64,000 nt of DNA from the NCBI RefSeq assembly GCF_002282855.1, contig NZ_NRIR01000006.1:62001-126000 (forward strand), given 5' to 3'. The DNA comes from Paraferrimonas sedimenticola. GTDB taxonomy: Bacteria; Pseudomonadota; Gammaproteobacteria; Enterobacterales; Shewanellaceae. The notes under the pieces are model-generated. The model had not been told where the DNA came from, did no database searches, and saw nothing but the letters and a program-made list of their open reading frames with translations. Shown here piece after piece: positions 19,332 through 29,362 of this stretch; the stretch's first letter is position 1, and each line of letters opens with the position of its first letter. Both the position numbers and the translations under genes were made by a program.

Positions 19332-20489
19332 TTAGGCTGGAACCGACCGGTAGACGGTTTTAATTCGCTCTAGGTAGGCGCTGCGACTAGCATCGCTCCA
19401 TGGGTTGCGAGCATCGTCGGTGACCACACCGTTTAAGTCATCGGCCAACTGATGAGCCGCGTTTAGCATGGTCGAGAAGCTTAGCTTGGCTTCGCCTGGA
19501 CATGGAAGCTGTAAAAACAACACCACGCCTTCGGTTTTAAATTGCTCCATGTTGTCCGGGTCAAAGGTGCCCGGTTTCATCATGTTGGCCAGCGAGTAGA
19601 TGACCTTGCCGGTACCAGCAGGATCTTGATGGCGATGGAAGATATTCATCTCGCCAAACTTAAGACCTAGAGTCAGCATGCAAGGCAGCAACTCAGCACC
19701 AGCGAGCTGTTCGCCCGGCTGAGCTTGCACGTGCAGTACCAATACGTCTTGTGGTTCCGCTGAAGCCGCTTGTGGCTCTGGACTCGCGGCACCGCTAGTC
19801 GCCGGTTGCGCTTGGGCAACAGCTGACTCGTTAACCACAGCTTCAGCAGGCGCTGCAATCACAGGCTCTTCGGTGCCTAGGTCTTCAGTAACTAGGTCTT
19901 CGATTTTTGGCTCGGCAATGAGCGGCTCGTCGAAAGCAGGCGTTTCAGCAACTGAGCTGGATTCGATGACAGGTTCGGCTTGAGCCGGTGAAGGCGACAA
20001 TTCAAAGTTGTCGTCCAAGTTCAACTGTGGCTCAGGTGCATCCATCTTTGGCTCAGTACGACGGCGCTGAGTTTTGGGTTTAAGCTCGGCACTTGCGCTT
20101 GGCAATGAGTCACCTTCAATGTCGAAACCGCCAAGGCCCAACTGCATTGGGCCTTCGGACTTAGTCTCAGCCGCTGGCGTGGAAATCACAGGCTCTGTGC
20201 GAATATCGTCTTCTTCAGCGTCTAGCTTGATAACTGGCTCAAGCGGCTCACTCGGCTCCGCAGGCTTGGTCTCTGAATTCTTAACAATCCGAACCTGCCC
20301 CACGCCATCTGGGTCGAAGCCATCGGCATCGCGTGGCGGGTTTTCAGGATCTTGATACAAAGGAGTAAAAGGTTTTTCTTCGATGGATTGGGCTTTGTTC
20401 TTTTTATTGGTCCAGTATCCGTGCACTAGCACGCCGGCAATGGCCATCAATCCCAAGATGATTAATACCAGTTGCAACTCATCGTTCAT
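19332..20489 (-). CDS. zipA: cell division protein ZipA
   Basis: 385 residues: N-terminal membrane helix (residues 5-25, LVLIILGLMAIAGVLVHGYW), a basic segment, a long acidic Pro/Ala/Glu-rich linker (about 60-240), and a C-terminal ZipA domain beginning DVLVLHVQAQPGEQLAG that binds the FtsZ tail. Tethers FtsZ to the inner membrane. Linker low complexity is normal for the family. It follows smc by 24 nt. Confidence 0.95.
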   Translation of the reverse strand: MNDELQLVLIILGLMAIAGVLVHGYWTNKKNKAQSIEEKPFTPLYQDPENPPRDADGFDPDGVGQVRIVKNSETKPAEPSEPLEPVIKLDAEEDDIRTEPVISTPAAETKSEGPMQLGLGGFDIEGDSLPSASAELKPKTQRRRTEPKMDAPEPQLNLDDNFELSPSPAQAEPVIESSSVAETPAFDEPLIAEPKIEDLVTEDLGTEEPVIAAPAEAVVNESAVAQAQPATSGAASPEPQAASAEPQDVLVLHVQAQPGEQLAGAELLPCMLTLGLKFGEMNIFHRHQDPAGTGKVIYSLANMMKPGTFDPDNMEQFKTEGVVLFLQLPCPGEAKLSFSTMLNAAHQLADDLNGVVTDDARNPWSDASRSAYLERIKTVYRSVPA

Positions 20490-20513
20490 TGGTAGTTCCG
20501 TATCCCTTTGTTA

Positions 20514-23500
20514 TCACGCTTCAGCAAAGGCCAGAGCGTCTTCTATATCCACAGCAACGATGCGCGAAGCGCCGGCTTCTTGCATGGTGACCCCGGTCAA
20601 TTGTTGGGCCAGCTCCATCGTTACCTTGTTATGACTAATGTATATAAACTGCACGTCTTTCGCCATTTGTTCTAAGAGTTGGCAAAAGCGCCCCACGTTG
20701 GCATCGTCCAATGGGGCATCCACCTCATCCAATAAGCAGAATGGCGCAGGATTGAGCTGGAAAATGGCGAACACCAATGATAATGCGGTTAGCGCCTTTT
20801 CACCACCGCTAAGAAGGTGAATTGTGCTGTTACGCTTTCCAGGTGGTTGCGCCATAATCGCCACACCACTTTGGAGTAAGTCGTCGTCGGTTAGTTCCAA
20901 CCAGGCTTTACCGCCGCCAAACACCTGTGGAAACAGGCGTTGAAAACCGTCGTTAATGGCGTCAAAAGTCGTCTTGAATTTCTGTCGCGTCTCTTTGTCT
21001 ATGGTGCGTATGGCCTGCTCTAGCGCCTCTAACGCCTTGTTGAGATCCAGGTCTTGCTCGTCCAAGTAGACCTTGCGCTGATTGGCCTGGTCAAACTCTT
21101 CCACCGCCGCCAAATTGATAGCACCCAAGCGCTCGATTTTCAGTGCGACCTGGGACAACTGACTGCGCAAACTTTGTTCAGTGGCGATCTCATCAATGCC
21201 TTCGAGCAACAAACTCAGCTGGTTAGCGTCAACGCCCTCTCCCAATTGCTCAAGCTGATGCTGGGCGTCGCTGAGCTTTTGCTGTTGCGCCAGCTCTATG
21301 TTGTGCTGGGACTCGGCAATCTGCTGCAGAGATTGGTTGGCTTTCGCCTGCTCAGCCACCATTTGTTGCTGGCTTTGCGACGCCTCAAAGCTTTGCTGAC
21401 GAGCACTCTCGGCCGCTTTTTGCGCATCGCTTTGGGCGCTTAAGAGACTCTGTAGCTGGCTTTGCAGCGCTGCCATGTCTACTGGCGCATCGCTTGTTTT
21501 CGATAACTCGTCAATGCGGGCTTGCGCTTGTTGTGCCTGTTGTCGGGCTTGGCCAAGACTTGGCTGAAGTGCAGCGATTTGCTGCTGAGTACTTTGTTGC
21601 TGATGACTCAACCCCAGCTGCTGACGCTCGGCTTCGAGGGCTTGTGATTGTAGGGTTTGCCAATGCTCTCGAGTCTGCTCGACCTCGAGCCCCAGTTGCT
21701 CCAGCTGAGCTTGAGCACTTTGTTGCTGTGCTTGAGCCTCGGCCATTTGCGCATCTAAAGGCGCTAGCGCGGCGCTCAGTTGCTGTAACTCTTGCTCTGC
21801 TTGGCTATATTTGAGTTGGGCTTTTTGCTGTTGCTCAGTGAGTTGTACCAGCTGACTTTGCACGTGCTCGCGCTGTAACTCGATGCGTTGATGCTGCTGA
21901 TTAAGACTTTGAGCTTCAGTTTGCGCTTGCTTTGCTTGGTTGTGACGAATGTGCACCGTTTCTAGCTGGCGCTCATTGCTTTGGCGCAACTGTGCCAGGC
22001 GTTGGCTATTGGTGCTAAGTTCAGCATCCAACGTCTGCGATTGGGACTCCAGACTAAGCGCATGAGTGGTTTGCGCAGGGGTGAGTTTAAAACCCTGCCC
22101 CCACAACTGACCGTCTGCGAGTAATATCGCTTGTTGGGGCTTAAGCCCTGTCATTAAGGCTTCAGCCTGCGCTTCGTCTTTGGCAAAGCGAATACCGTCT
22201 AACCATGGCTGTAGGTTGATAGGCGCTTGAATACGACTGCCATCGTCTAAGGTCAGTTCAAAACTTTGATCATCGCTAAAACCAGATTCCGTTGACTCAC
22301 CGTCGGCAAACACTTGGACTGGCTGCAACATGATCGGCGCCATTAGCTGGCCTAGTGCTTTTTGCCACAGTTTTGGCGCGTCTAACACCTGATAAACACT
22401 GGTTTCGGCCTGAGTTTCTAAACTCGCCAGTTGCGCTTTAACCGCCGCCAACTCCCCTTGCAGCTGACTTTCGCGTTTTAGTGCGTCACGAGTACTGGCC
22501 TCGTCGTCCGCCAATGCTTGCTGGGCGGCCTCTAAGGCAAACTGCGCTTCTTCAGCCACCTGCTGTTGTAGGTCAATTGCCGCTTGGTTTTGCGCCAGTG
22601 CTTGGGTGAGCTCTTCGGCTTGGGTTTCGAGCTGGCTGTCCGCCTGCTCTTCTAGCGCCTCGCTTAACTCTTGCAGTCGCTGCTGCAAGGCGTTCTGTTT
22701 AGCCTTTGCGCTGGCTTGCTCTGTTTGCGACTTGGCCAGATGTTGATGCGCTTGCGACAACATCCCTTGGTATTTCGCCTGTTTCGCCAAGATCAGATCG
22801 TTGTGCTCTTTGGCGTCGGCCAACTGAGCCTGGCGCTCCTCAAGCAAGGCTTGGGCTAATGCCAATTCCGGCTCAAGTTCGGCTAAGGTCGACTGTAAGC
22901 CAGTGGCTTGCGCCTCCAATTGAGTCTGCTGAGCCACAGCCTGCTCAAGCGTCTGCTTAGCCGCAGCTAACTGCTCTTGTCTGTGTTGGCTCGATTGCTC
23001 TTGGCTGCGAATTTGCTGCTCGAGCTGGTTGGCTTGCTTAGACAGCACAAAGGCTTTTTGGGTGTGCTCTTGCTCGGCGCTGCGCTGCGCTTCGGTTTGG
23101 CTCTGCAGCTGTTGCAGCGACAGGTTGCGTTTAACCTGCTCAGCGCTGATTGCCTCGCGCTGAGTTTTCAGTTCGTCGATCTTGGCGTCTAAGGCCTGGC
23201 GTTCGGTTTCAGCGTCGCGCCACAGCCAAGCGGCCAACTGCGCTTTGAGTTGGCCTTGCTGTTGTTTGTAGTTGCGATAGCGCTTGGCGGCGTCCGCTTG
23301 ACGTTGCAAACGAGACAATTGGTTGCCTAGCTCTAAGCGAATATCGCTTAAGCGGTCGAGGTTCTCGCGAGTGTGGCGAATCCGATTCTCGGTTTCGCGA
23401 CGACGCTCTTTATACTTAGAAATCGCCGCTGCTTCTTCGATAAATACGCGAAGCTCAGCGGGTTTAGATTCGATTAAACGAGCAATGGTGCCCTGCTCAA

Positions 23501-23930
23501 TAATGGCGTAGCTGCGCGGGCCGAGGCCTGTGCCCATGAACAAATCGGTAACGTCGCGACGACGGCATTTTTTACCGTTGAGCCAATATTGGGATTGGGC
23601 CTCGCGATTCACAACTCGTTTAACGCTGATTTCATTGTACTGGGCGTATTCCGCGGTTAAGCGCGAATCGCACTGCTCGAATACCAGCTCCACCGAGGCT
23701 TGGCCCACCGGCTTGCGACTATTGGAGCCGTTGAAAATCACGTCGGTCATGGCATCGCCGCGCAAATGCTTTGCCGAGCTTTCGCCTAATACCCAGCGCA
23801 CCGCGTCAATCACATTGGACTTGCCACAGCCATTCGGACCGACGATCGCCGTGATCGCCTTAGGTAAGGCAATCTTGGTGGGATCGACAAAAGACTTAAA
23901 GCCAGCCAGTTTGATCTGCTTTAATCGCAT
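20514..23930 (-). CDS. smc: chromosome segregation ATPase SMC
   Basis: 1138 residues. Walker A GPNGCGKS (31-38), long Gln-rich coiled coils, hinge around the centre (DDGSRIQAPINLQPWLDGI), signature LLSGGEKALTALSL, and Walker B FCLLDEVDAPLDD near the C-terminus. DNA-entrapping condensin subunit that acts with ScpA/ScpB, which are not in the window. First gene of smc-zipA, divergent from cysZ. The many open frames opposite it reflect its repetitive Gln/Ala codons. Confidence 0.97.
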   Translation of the reverse strand: MRLKQIKLAGFKSFVDPTKIALPKAITAIVGPNGCGKSNVIDAVRWVLGESSAKHLRGDAMTDVIFNGSNSRKPVGQASVELVFEQCDSRLTAEYAQYNEISVKRVVNREAQSQYWLNGKKCRRRDVTDLFMGTGLGPRSYAIIEQGTIARLIESKPAELRVFIEEAAAISKYKERRRETENRIRHTRENLDRLSDIRLELGNQLSRLQRQADAAKRYRNYKQQQGQLKAQLAAWLWRDAETERQALDAKIDELKTQREAISAEQVKRNLSLQQLQSQTEAQRSAEQEHTQKAFVLSKQANQLEQQIRSQEQSSQHRQEQLAAAKQTLEQAVAQQTQLEAQATGLQSTLAELEPELALAQALLEERQAQLADAKEHNDLILAKQAKYQGMLSQAHQHLAKSQTEQASAKAKQNALQQRLQELSEALEEQADSQLETQAEELTQALAQNQAAIDLQQQVAEEAQFALEAAQQALADDEASTRDALKRESQLQGELAAVKAQLASLETQAETSVYQVLDAPKLWQKALGQLMAPIMLQPVQVFADGESTESGFSDDQSFELTLDDGSRIQAPINLQPWLDGIRFAKDEAQAEALMTGLKPQQAILLADGQLWGQGFKLTPAQTTHALSLESQSQTLDAELSTNSQRLAQLRQSNERQLETVHIRHNQAKQAQTEAQSLNQQHQRIELQREHVQSQLVQLTEQQQKAQLKYSQAEQELQQLSAALAPLDAQMAEAQAQQQSAQAQLEQLGLEVEQTREHWQTLQSQALEAERQQLGLSHQQQSTQQQIAALQPSLGQARQQAQQAQARIDELSKTSDAPVDMAALQSQLQSLLSAQSDAQKAAESARQQSFEASQSQQQMVAEQAKANQSLQQIAESQHNIELAQQQKLSDAQHQLEQLGEGVDANQLSLLLEGIDEIATEQSLRSQLSQVALKIERLGAINLAAVEEFDQANQRKVYLDEQDLDLNKALEALEQAIRTIDKETRQKFKTTFDAINDGFQRLFPQVFGGGKAWLELTDDDLLQSGVAIMAQPPGKRNSTIHLLSGGEKALTALSLVFAIFQLNPAPFCLLDEVDAPLDDANVGRFCQLLEQMAKDVQFIYISHNKVTMELAQQLTGVTMQEAGASRIVAVDIEDALAFAEA

Positions 23931-24094
23931 GCGAGAGGTAGAATAGCGCCGTGAATAAGGGTCAAACCTCTATAGTACCAGTCAAGGTCGAGGATGCAAC
24001 GCGGCCAAGTTGAAATGCTTTGCAACGCTTTGTTACTTGATTCAAATCACACCTTGCTCACACAATAAGACACACGCTTTGTAAGGAATTTGCT

Positions 24095-24883
24095 ATGGAA
24101 CGCAGCCAGGTAGGCACCCCAGAACGGGTTCGCCGCGGATCCGGTGCCAGTTATTTCATGTATGGCTTTGAGCTAATCAGACAGCCAGGGCTTCGTACCT
24201 TTGTCATTCTCCCCCTGCTGATCAACATGCTGTTGTTTGGCGTGGGCTTTTACTTCGCTTTGGGGCGATTGGACGAAATGCTGACTTGGGTAGCAGCTCA
24301 GTTGCCCGAATTCTTGAGTTGGCTGAACTTTATCCTTTACCCCTTGGCGGTCATCAGCATGTTAGTGAGTTTGTCGTTTATCTTCAGTTCTGTGATGAAC
24401 TGGATAGCGGCGCCCTTTAACGGCTTGTTAGCGGAAAAAGTGGAACTCAAACTCACAGGCCAAAAACTCAATGACGCCGGTTTGATGGATATCGTTAAAG
24501 ACCTGCCCCGGGTTTTTGGCCGAGAATGGAAAAAACTCAAGTATTACCTGCCACGGGCCATTTTGTGTTTGCTGTTGTTTATTGTGCCTGTGTTTGGTCA
24601 AACTCTCGGGCCTGTGGTGTGGTTTATGTTCACCAGCTGGATGATGGCGGTGCAGTACTGCGACTACCCCTTTGATAACCACAAGGTGCCCTTTGACGAT
24701 ATGAAGTGGTCACTCAAGCAAACTCGCGGCTCTAGCTTCAGTTTTGGCATGAGTGTGGCTGTATTTGCGATGATCCCATTCGTCAATTTGGTGGTAATGC
24801 CAGTAGCAATTTGTGGCGCGACTGCACTGTGGGTCGACAAGTATCGCGACGCCTATGCCGCCCCGCTGAAGGATGGCCTTTAA
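24095..24883 (+). CDS. cysZ: sulfate transporter CysZ
   Basis: 262-residue inner-membrane protein with four or more hydrophobic segments (residues about 33-55, 75-98, 155-185, 215-245). GASYFMYGFELIRQPGLRTFVILPLLIN is the typical CysZ N-terminus, and VQYCDYPFDNHKVPFDDMK the conserved C-terminal part. Imports sulfate for cysteine synthesis. Followed by cysK, with a 108-bp gap. Confidence 0.95.
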   Translation: MERSQVGTPERVRRGSGASYFMYGFELIRQPGLRTFVILPLLINMLLFGVGFYFALGRLDEMLTWVAAQLPEFLSWLNFILYPLAVISMLVSLSFIFSSVMNWIAAPFNGLLAEKVELKLTGQKLNDAGLMDIVKDLPRVFGREWKKLKYYLPRAILCLLLFIVPVFGQTLGPVVWFMFTSWMMAVQYCDYPFDNHKVPFDDMKWSLKQTRGSSFSFGMSVAVFAMIPFVNLVVMPVAICGATALWVDKYRDAYAAPLKDGL

Positions 24884-24991
24884 ATAAAAGAAACTATACA
24901 TATAGCTAAACGGAATAAGGCATAACTATCAGTCACTTCTAAAATTTTGAACGGACTTTATGCTTGTGCTTATAACATTAAGGAGCATGCA

Positions 24992-25960
24992 ATGAGCAAA
25001 GTGTTTGAAGATAACTCGCTGTCCATCGGAGATACTCCGCTGGTGAAACTGAATCGAGTCAGCCAAGGAAAGGTACTGGCTAAACTCGAATCCCGTAACC
25101 CAAGCTTCAGTGTAAAATGTCGCATCGGTGCCAATATGATTTGGCAAGCCGAAAAGCAAGGTCTGTTAGGCCCTGGCAAAGCACTGATTGAACCAACCTC
25201 GGGTAATACGGGGATTGCTCTGGCATTTGTTGCTGCGGCACGTGGCTATCCATTGACCTTGACCATGCCGAACACCATGAGTCTCGAGCGCCGCAAGTTG
25301 CTTAAGGCCTTAGGTGCTGAATTAGTGCTGACCGAAGGCGCTAAGGGTATGAAAGGCGCGATTGCCGCCGCTGAAGAGATTCTGAATTCCGATCCGAATA
25401 AGTACGTATTGCTGCAGCAATTCGACAACCCAGCGAACCCGCAAATTCACGAAAAGACCACAGGCCCAGAAATCTGGAATGACACCGACGGTGAAGTTGA
25501 CGTGTTTGTTGCTGGTGTGGGTACTGGTGGTACCATCACAGGTGTTAGCCGCTACATCAAACAAACTCAGGGCAAGGCGATTACTTCGGTAGCGGTTGAG
25601 CCGGTTGACTCACCAGTGATTACTCAGGCGAAAGCCAATGAAGCGCTTACTCCTGGGCCGCACAAAATCCAAGGTATTGGTGCCGGCTTTATCCCGGGCA
25701 ACTTGGATTTGGATTTGGTGGACGCGGTTGAACAGGTCAGCAACGAAGATGCGATGGCCATGGCTAAGCGTCTGATGAAAGAAGAAGGCATTTTGGCGGG
25801 TATCAGCTCAGGTGCGGCTGTCGTTGCGGCTAACCGCATTGCTGAGAAGCCAGAGTACGCAGGTAAAACCATTGTTGTGGTGCTGCCTTCTAGTGCCGAG
25901 CGCTACCTCACCAGCGCCCTGTTCGCGGACGAATTTACTGAGCAGGAACTGGTTCAGTAA
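24992..25960 (+). CDS. cysK: cysteine synthase A (O-acetylserine sulfhydrylase)
   Basis: 322 residues from ATG 24992, which has AAGGAG seven bases before it. PLP lysine Lys42 in NPSFSVKCR, substrate loop PTSGNTG, phosphate-binding [10 protein letters not shown], and a C-terminus [12 protein letters not shown] close to CysK rather than CysM. Makes cysteine from O-acetylserine and sulfide. Paired with cysZ. Confidence 0.96.
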   Translation: MSKVFEDNSLSIGDTPLVKLNRVSQGKVLAKLESRNPSFSVKCRIGANMIWQAEKQGLLGPGKALIEPTSGNTGIALAFVAAARGYPLTLTMPNTMSLERRKLLKALGAELVLTEGAKGMKGAIAAAEEILNSDPNKYVLLQQFDNPANPQIHEKTTGPEIWNDTDGEVDVFVAGVGTGGTITGVSRYIKQTQGKAITSVAVEPVDSPVITQAKANEALTPGPHKIQGIGAGFIPGNLDLDLVDAVEQVSNEDAMAMAKRLMKEEGILAGISSGAAVVAANRIAEKPEYAGKTIVVVLPSSAERYLTSALFADEFTEQELVQ

Positions 25961-25986
25961 CAAAGACTTATGCTTTGCTAGCTTAG

Positions 25987-26016
25987 ATGGCGCGAGACTC
26001 TCGCGCCATTTTTTTT
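25987..26016 (+). terminator. terminator of cysK
   Basis: ATGGCGCGAG/CTCGCGCCAT stem with a 3-nt loop followed by eight T. Confidence 0.93.
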
Positions 26017-26105
26017 GGCCCCCGTCACAACCTCAAACTTTTCTCTCAATTATTATCTACACCCGCCGATAACTGGCTAGTAACAAGGATTTGTCTGAGG
26101 TTCCG

Positions 26106-27743
26106 ATGATCGCATTTTTAAGAAATATCACGATTTTGCAGCGTTTGCTGGCCATGCTGGGGATGGCCGCGTTAGGCACTATGATGTTTGCCTACCAGTC
26201 TATCAGCGAGCAAAGAGCAAACCTAATTGAGCAAAAGTGGCAGCAAGCTGAGCAGCAATTAGAAACCATTTTGGCGGTTATCGATGCCGAGCGCGATTTG
26301 GTGCGCACCGGCAAAATCACCGAGGAAGAGGCCAAAACCACCACCTTGGAGCTCATTCGCAATGTGCGTTTTGGTGCTGCCGGTTATTTCTTGATTCTAG
26401 GCGCTGACGGTGACTTCCTGATGCACCCAACCATTCCCAAGTTGGAAGGTACTTCTTACCTCTCTTACACCACCACTGACGGCCAACGTCCATTTGCGCC
26501 GTTGCAGCGGAGAATTAACTCGCAACAGGTCTCTAAGATTGAGTATCCATTCCTCAATCCAAAAACCCGTGAAGACGAGAGCAAGCTGACGGTCGCTAAA
26601 GCGTTTCCCGAGTGGGGTTGGATGATTGCCACTGGCACCTATACCGGTGAAATCGACGCGACCATGCGCGATGTGCTGTGGTCTTATGTGATTATTCTAG
26701 GCTCAATTGCGCTGCCTATCTTTGCCGCATTCTTGTTGATTAATCATTCGATAACCAAGCCTATCAACGATATTTTGCAGGCGCTAAAAGACATCTCTGA
26801 AGGCGATGGCGACCTGTCGAAAACCCTGTCAGCCGATGGCAAGGACGAAGTGTCTGATGTTGCCCGTGAATTTAACACCTTTGTGGCCAAGATTGGCGAA
26901 CTGGTTCGCGGCATGCGCCCGGTAACCGACACACTGCACGCTCAGGCCAATACATTAAATGAGTCGGTTGCTGCCGCTTCTGTTAGCGCCGATTCTTTGT
27001 ACAAAGAGACTGACAGTGTGGCCACGGCAATCAATCAGATGGTGGCCACCACCCATGAAATGGCCAACAACACTCAACAGGCGGCTGACGCGGCTGAGCA
27101 CGCCAAGTCCCAAGCTGAGACTACCAATGACCTGGTGATGAATACCATTACTGCCTCGCACACTCTAGGTGGTGAGGTTCGCAAGGCGACCGCTACGACT
27201 CGCCAGCTGGCTCAGCACAGCTCGCAAATCGGTAGCATTTTGGAAGTGATTCGCGGTATTGCCGAGCAGACTAACTTGCTGGCTCTGAACGCCGCCATTG
27301 AAGCCGCTCGTGCCGGTACCCATGGTCGCGGCTTTGCGGTAGTCGCCGACGAGGTTCGCGCCTTGGCTAACCGCACTCAAGACAGTACTGATGAGATTCA
27401 AAAAATCATCGAGAACATTCAGCAAGCGGTTGGCGATGTGACCGAGTCTAACGAGCAGACCCAACTGCAGTCGGATACTTTGGAACAGCACGCCCAGCAA
27501 GCGGGTATTGCGCTGGAGCAGATCTTGGCGGCAGTAGCCACCATCAGCGACATGAACACTCAACTGGCTTCCGCCACCGAAGAGCAGTCGCTGGTCACCA
27601 CAGAAATCAACCGCAATATCAGCCGTATCTCAGAACTGAGTTCTGAGTCTTTAGAGACCAATCAGCAGAACTCGCAATCGAGCGATAATCTGCACCAAGT
27701 ATCCAATGAGATTGGTGGACTAATTCAGCAGTTTAAAGTGTAA
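26106..27743 (+). CDS. methyl-accepting chemotaxis protein with Cache sensor
   Basis: 545 residues from ATG 26106 (TGAGG eight bases upstream). First membrane helix at about 10-30, periplasmic single-Cache domain with AAGYFLILGADGDFLMHP and FPEWGWMIATGTYTGEI, second helix near 195-220, a HAMP linker, then the signalling hairpin with tip EVIRGIAEQTNLLALNAAIEAARAG. Binds an unknown small ligand and signals through CheA/CheW. Monocistronic, with its own terminator. Confidence 0.93.
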   Translation: MIAFLRNITILQRLLAMLGMAALGTMMFAYQSISEQRANLIEQKWQQAEQQLETILAVIDAERDLVRTGKITEEEAKTTTLELIRNVRFGAAGYFLILGADGDFLMHPTIPKLEGTSYLSYTTTDGQRPFAPLQRRINSQQVSKIEYPFLNPKTREDESKLTVAKAFPEWGWMIATGTYTGEIDATMRDVLWSYVIILGSIALPIFAAFLLINHSITKPINDILQALKDISEGDGDLSKTLSADGKDEVSDVAREFNTFVAKIGELVRGMRPVTDTLHAQANTLNESVAAASVSADSLYKETDSVATAINQMVATTHEMANNTQQAADAAEHAKSQAETTNDLVMNTITASHTLGGEVRKATATTRQLAQHSSQIGSILEVIRGIAEQTNLLALNAAIEAARAGTHGRGFAVVADEVRALANRTQDSTDEIQKIIENIQQAVGDVTESNEQTQLQSDTLEQHAQQAGIALEQILAAVATISDMNTQLASATEEQSLVTTEINRNISRISELSSESLETNQQNSQSSDNLHQVSNEIGGLIQQFKV

Positions 27744-27761
27744 CCCGCACCAAACTCAGCA

Positions 27762-27790
27762 AAACCGAAGCCTCGCGCTTCGGTTTTTTG
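27762..27790 (+). terminator. terminator of the chemoreceptor gene
   Basis: AAACCGAAGC/GCTTCGGTTT stem, 5-nt loop, TTTTTT. The repeat array begins nine bases after it. Confidence 0.92.
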
Positions 27791-27798
27791 TTGTGCTT

Positions 27799-28069
27799 TA
27801 ACGCAGACACCCACCGTTAGTCAGCAACCCAAAGGCGCTAGCTAACACAGACACCCATTGTTAATCGACAAACCCTGGCATACTAGCTAACACAGACACC
27901 CACTGTTAATCGACAAACCACGGCATGCTAGCTAACACAGACACCCACTGTTAATCAACAAACCCCTGGCATGCTAGCTAACACAGACACCCACCGTTAG
28001 TCAGCAAACCCAAAGGCACTAGCTAACAAAGACACCCATTACTAATCGAAAAACCCACAGGGGCGCTAG
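27799..28069 (+). repeat. tandem array: six ~45-bp units carrying the TAACACAGACACCCACC core
   Basis: Units start at 27799, 27843, 27888, 27933, 27979 and 28024 (steps 44, 45, 45, 46, 45). Each begins with TAACRCAGACACCCAY (last unit TAACAAAGACACCC), continues with GTTARTC.. and ends in GCTAGC or CTAG. Here the whole 45-bp unit is conserved, not only the core. The gap between the chemoreceptor and the ACT gene (27744-28145) holds nothing else except the terminator. Confidence 0.95.
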
Positions 28070-28145
28070 TTCGCATCATTCCACTTTTCTAAAGCTTGGA
28101 CTTTGCTGCTAATCTTTGTACTAAACAGGCTTAAAGGATTTTAAT

Positions 28146-28538
28146 GTGGCCAATTTAACTTTGGCGGTGCTGGATGGCGAATACAGCATTCACAGCCTTC
28201 CACCCAATGCGGATATTCCCACAGAGGTAATGGCGCAACCCTTGTACTTTATCGGTAAGACCCAAGACGAAGTGTCAATCTTGGTGCCATCGAGCTTGCC
28301 GCTTGTTAGCGATGAGGTCGAATCTGGCTGGAAATGTTTAGAAGTCCTCGGTCCTCTGGGCTTTTCGATGGTGGGTATAATGGCTCGTGTGTCTACTACC
28401 TTGGCTAACGCCAATATCAGTATTCTGGCGGTTTCTACCTTTGATACTGACTATGTGTTTGTAAAATCACAACGACTCGAAGAGGCGGCGAAGGCCTTGC
28501 GAAGCAATAGTTATCAAGTGCTCTACCCTGATAAATAA
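28146..28538 (+). CDS. ACT domain-containing protein (COG3603-like)
   Basis: 130 residues from a GTG start with AAAGGA upstream; an overlapping ATG at 28144 is out of frame. Two ACT-like halves: residues 1-60 and 65-130, with GPLGFSMVGIMARVSTTLANANISILAVSTF as the clear ACT pattern for binding a small ligand such as an amino acid. No catalytic domain. Ligand and partner unknown. Closed by a bidirectional terminator shared with the YebC-family gene. Confidence 0.85.
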   Translation: MANLTLAVLDGEYSIHSLPPNADIPTEVMAQPLYFIGKTQDEVSILVPSSLPLVSDEVESGWKCLEVLGPLGFSMVGIMARVSTTLANANISILAVSTFDTDYVFVKSQRLEEAAKALRSNSYQVLYPDK

Positions 28539-28566
28539 AAAACCGACCCAAAGGTCGGTTTTTTAT
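28537..28566. terminator. bidirectional terminator
   Basis: AAAACCGACC/GGTCGGTTTT stem with a 4-nt loop and A/T runs on both sides, between convergent ACT and YebC-family genes. Confidence 0.92.
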
Positions 28567-28582
28567 TGCTAACAACAAGGAG

Positions 28583-29305
28583 TTAAGCTGGCAGCTCGGC
28601 GTTGTGATAAACGTCTTGTACATCGTCGCAGTCGTTTAGCATGTCCATAAATTTCTCAAACACTGCCACATCGTCACCGCTCACCTCATGAGTGTTTTGC
28701 GGAACAAAGCTAATCTCATCTACTTCAAAGTCGATGTCCGCTTGCCATTCAGCCAGTGCAGTTCGAGCTTTATTGTATTCGGTATGGGGTACAAATACGG
28801 TCAGCTTGCCGTCCTCGCACTCAATATCGGCAACGTCTACATCTTCCATCATCAAGGCTTCTAGGCAGCCTTCTTCGTCGTCACCGGCAAAGGCAAACAC
28901 TGCTTGGTGATCAAACATGTGCGATACCGCACCTGGCGCACCAATTTTTGCATCGTTCTTCACGAAGCACTGACGCACTTCGGTGAAGGTACGCTTATTG
29001 TTGTCGGTCAGACAATCAACAATGACCATGCAACCGCCGGGGCCAAAGCCTTCGTAACGAGCGGTAGAATAGTCTTCGCCACCACCACCTTTAGCTTTAT
29101 CAATACCGCGGTCGATAACGTGAGTCGGCACTTGGTCTTTCTTAGCTTTGTCGATCAGGCGACGTAGCGCCAAGTTGCTGTCTGGGTCAATGCCGCCATT
29201 CTTGGCGCACATGTAGATTTCCTTGCCGTAGCGGGAGTAAAGCTTGGTTTTTGCTCCCTGCGTTTTAGCCATGGATTCTTTTCGGTTTTGAAACGCTCTG
29301 CCCAT
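28583..29305 (-). CDS. YebC/PmpR-family protein, YeeN type
   Basis: 240 residues. N-terminus [21 protein letters not shown] and the core [19 protein letters not shown] place it in the TACO1/YebC family; the [17 protein letters not shown] pattern is the YeeN-like branch. The family acts as transcriptional regulators or translation-assisting factors on the ribosome; which applies here is not visible. Downstream it meets the shared terminator. Upstream lies a pseudogene on the same strand. Confidence 0.9.
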   Translation of the reverse strand: MGRAFQNRKESMAKTQGAKTKLYSRYGKEIYMCAKNGGIDPDSNLALRRLIDKAKKDQVPTHVIDRGIDKAKGGGGEDYSTARYEGFGPGGCMVIVDCLTDNNKRTFTEVRQCFVKNDAKIGAPGAVSHMFDHQAVFAFAGDDEEGCLEALMMEDVDVADIECEDGKLTVFVPHTEYNKARTALAEWQADIDFEVDEISFVPQNTHEVSGDDVAVFEKFMDMLNDCDDVQDVYHNAELPA

Positions 29306-29362
29306 TATTTGGTCTCGCTGATATATGTCGTATTGAAAATGTGGCGACTGGCGCTAGGCCAA

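Noticed and set aside
20638-23946. Many long open frames opposite smc and other genes
   Set aside because: They are by-products of GC-rich third positions and repetitive Gln/Ala codons; none has a recognisable domain or ribosome site.
24947-24976. TTGAAC-18-TATAAC as cysK promoter
   Set aside because: The -10 element is so close to the AAGGAG that transcription would start in the ribosome site.
27799-28069. CRISPR array (and similarly 54955-55108 and 60489-60709)
   Set aside because: Regular spacing resembles CRISPR, but repeats are only ~17 nt, spacers within two arrays are themselves repeated, and there are no cas genes or leader.
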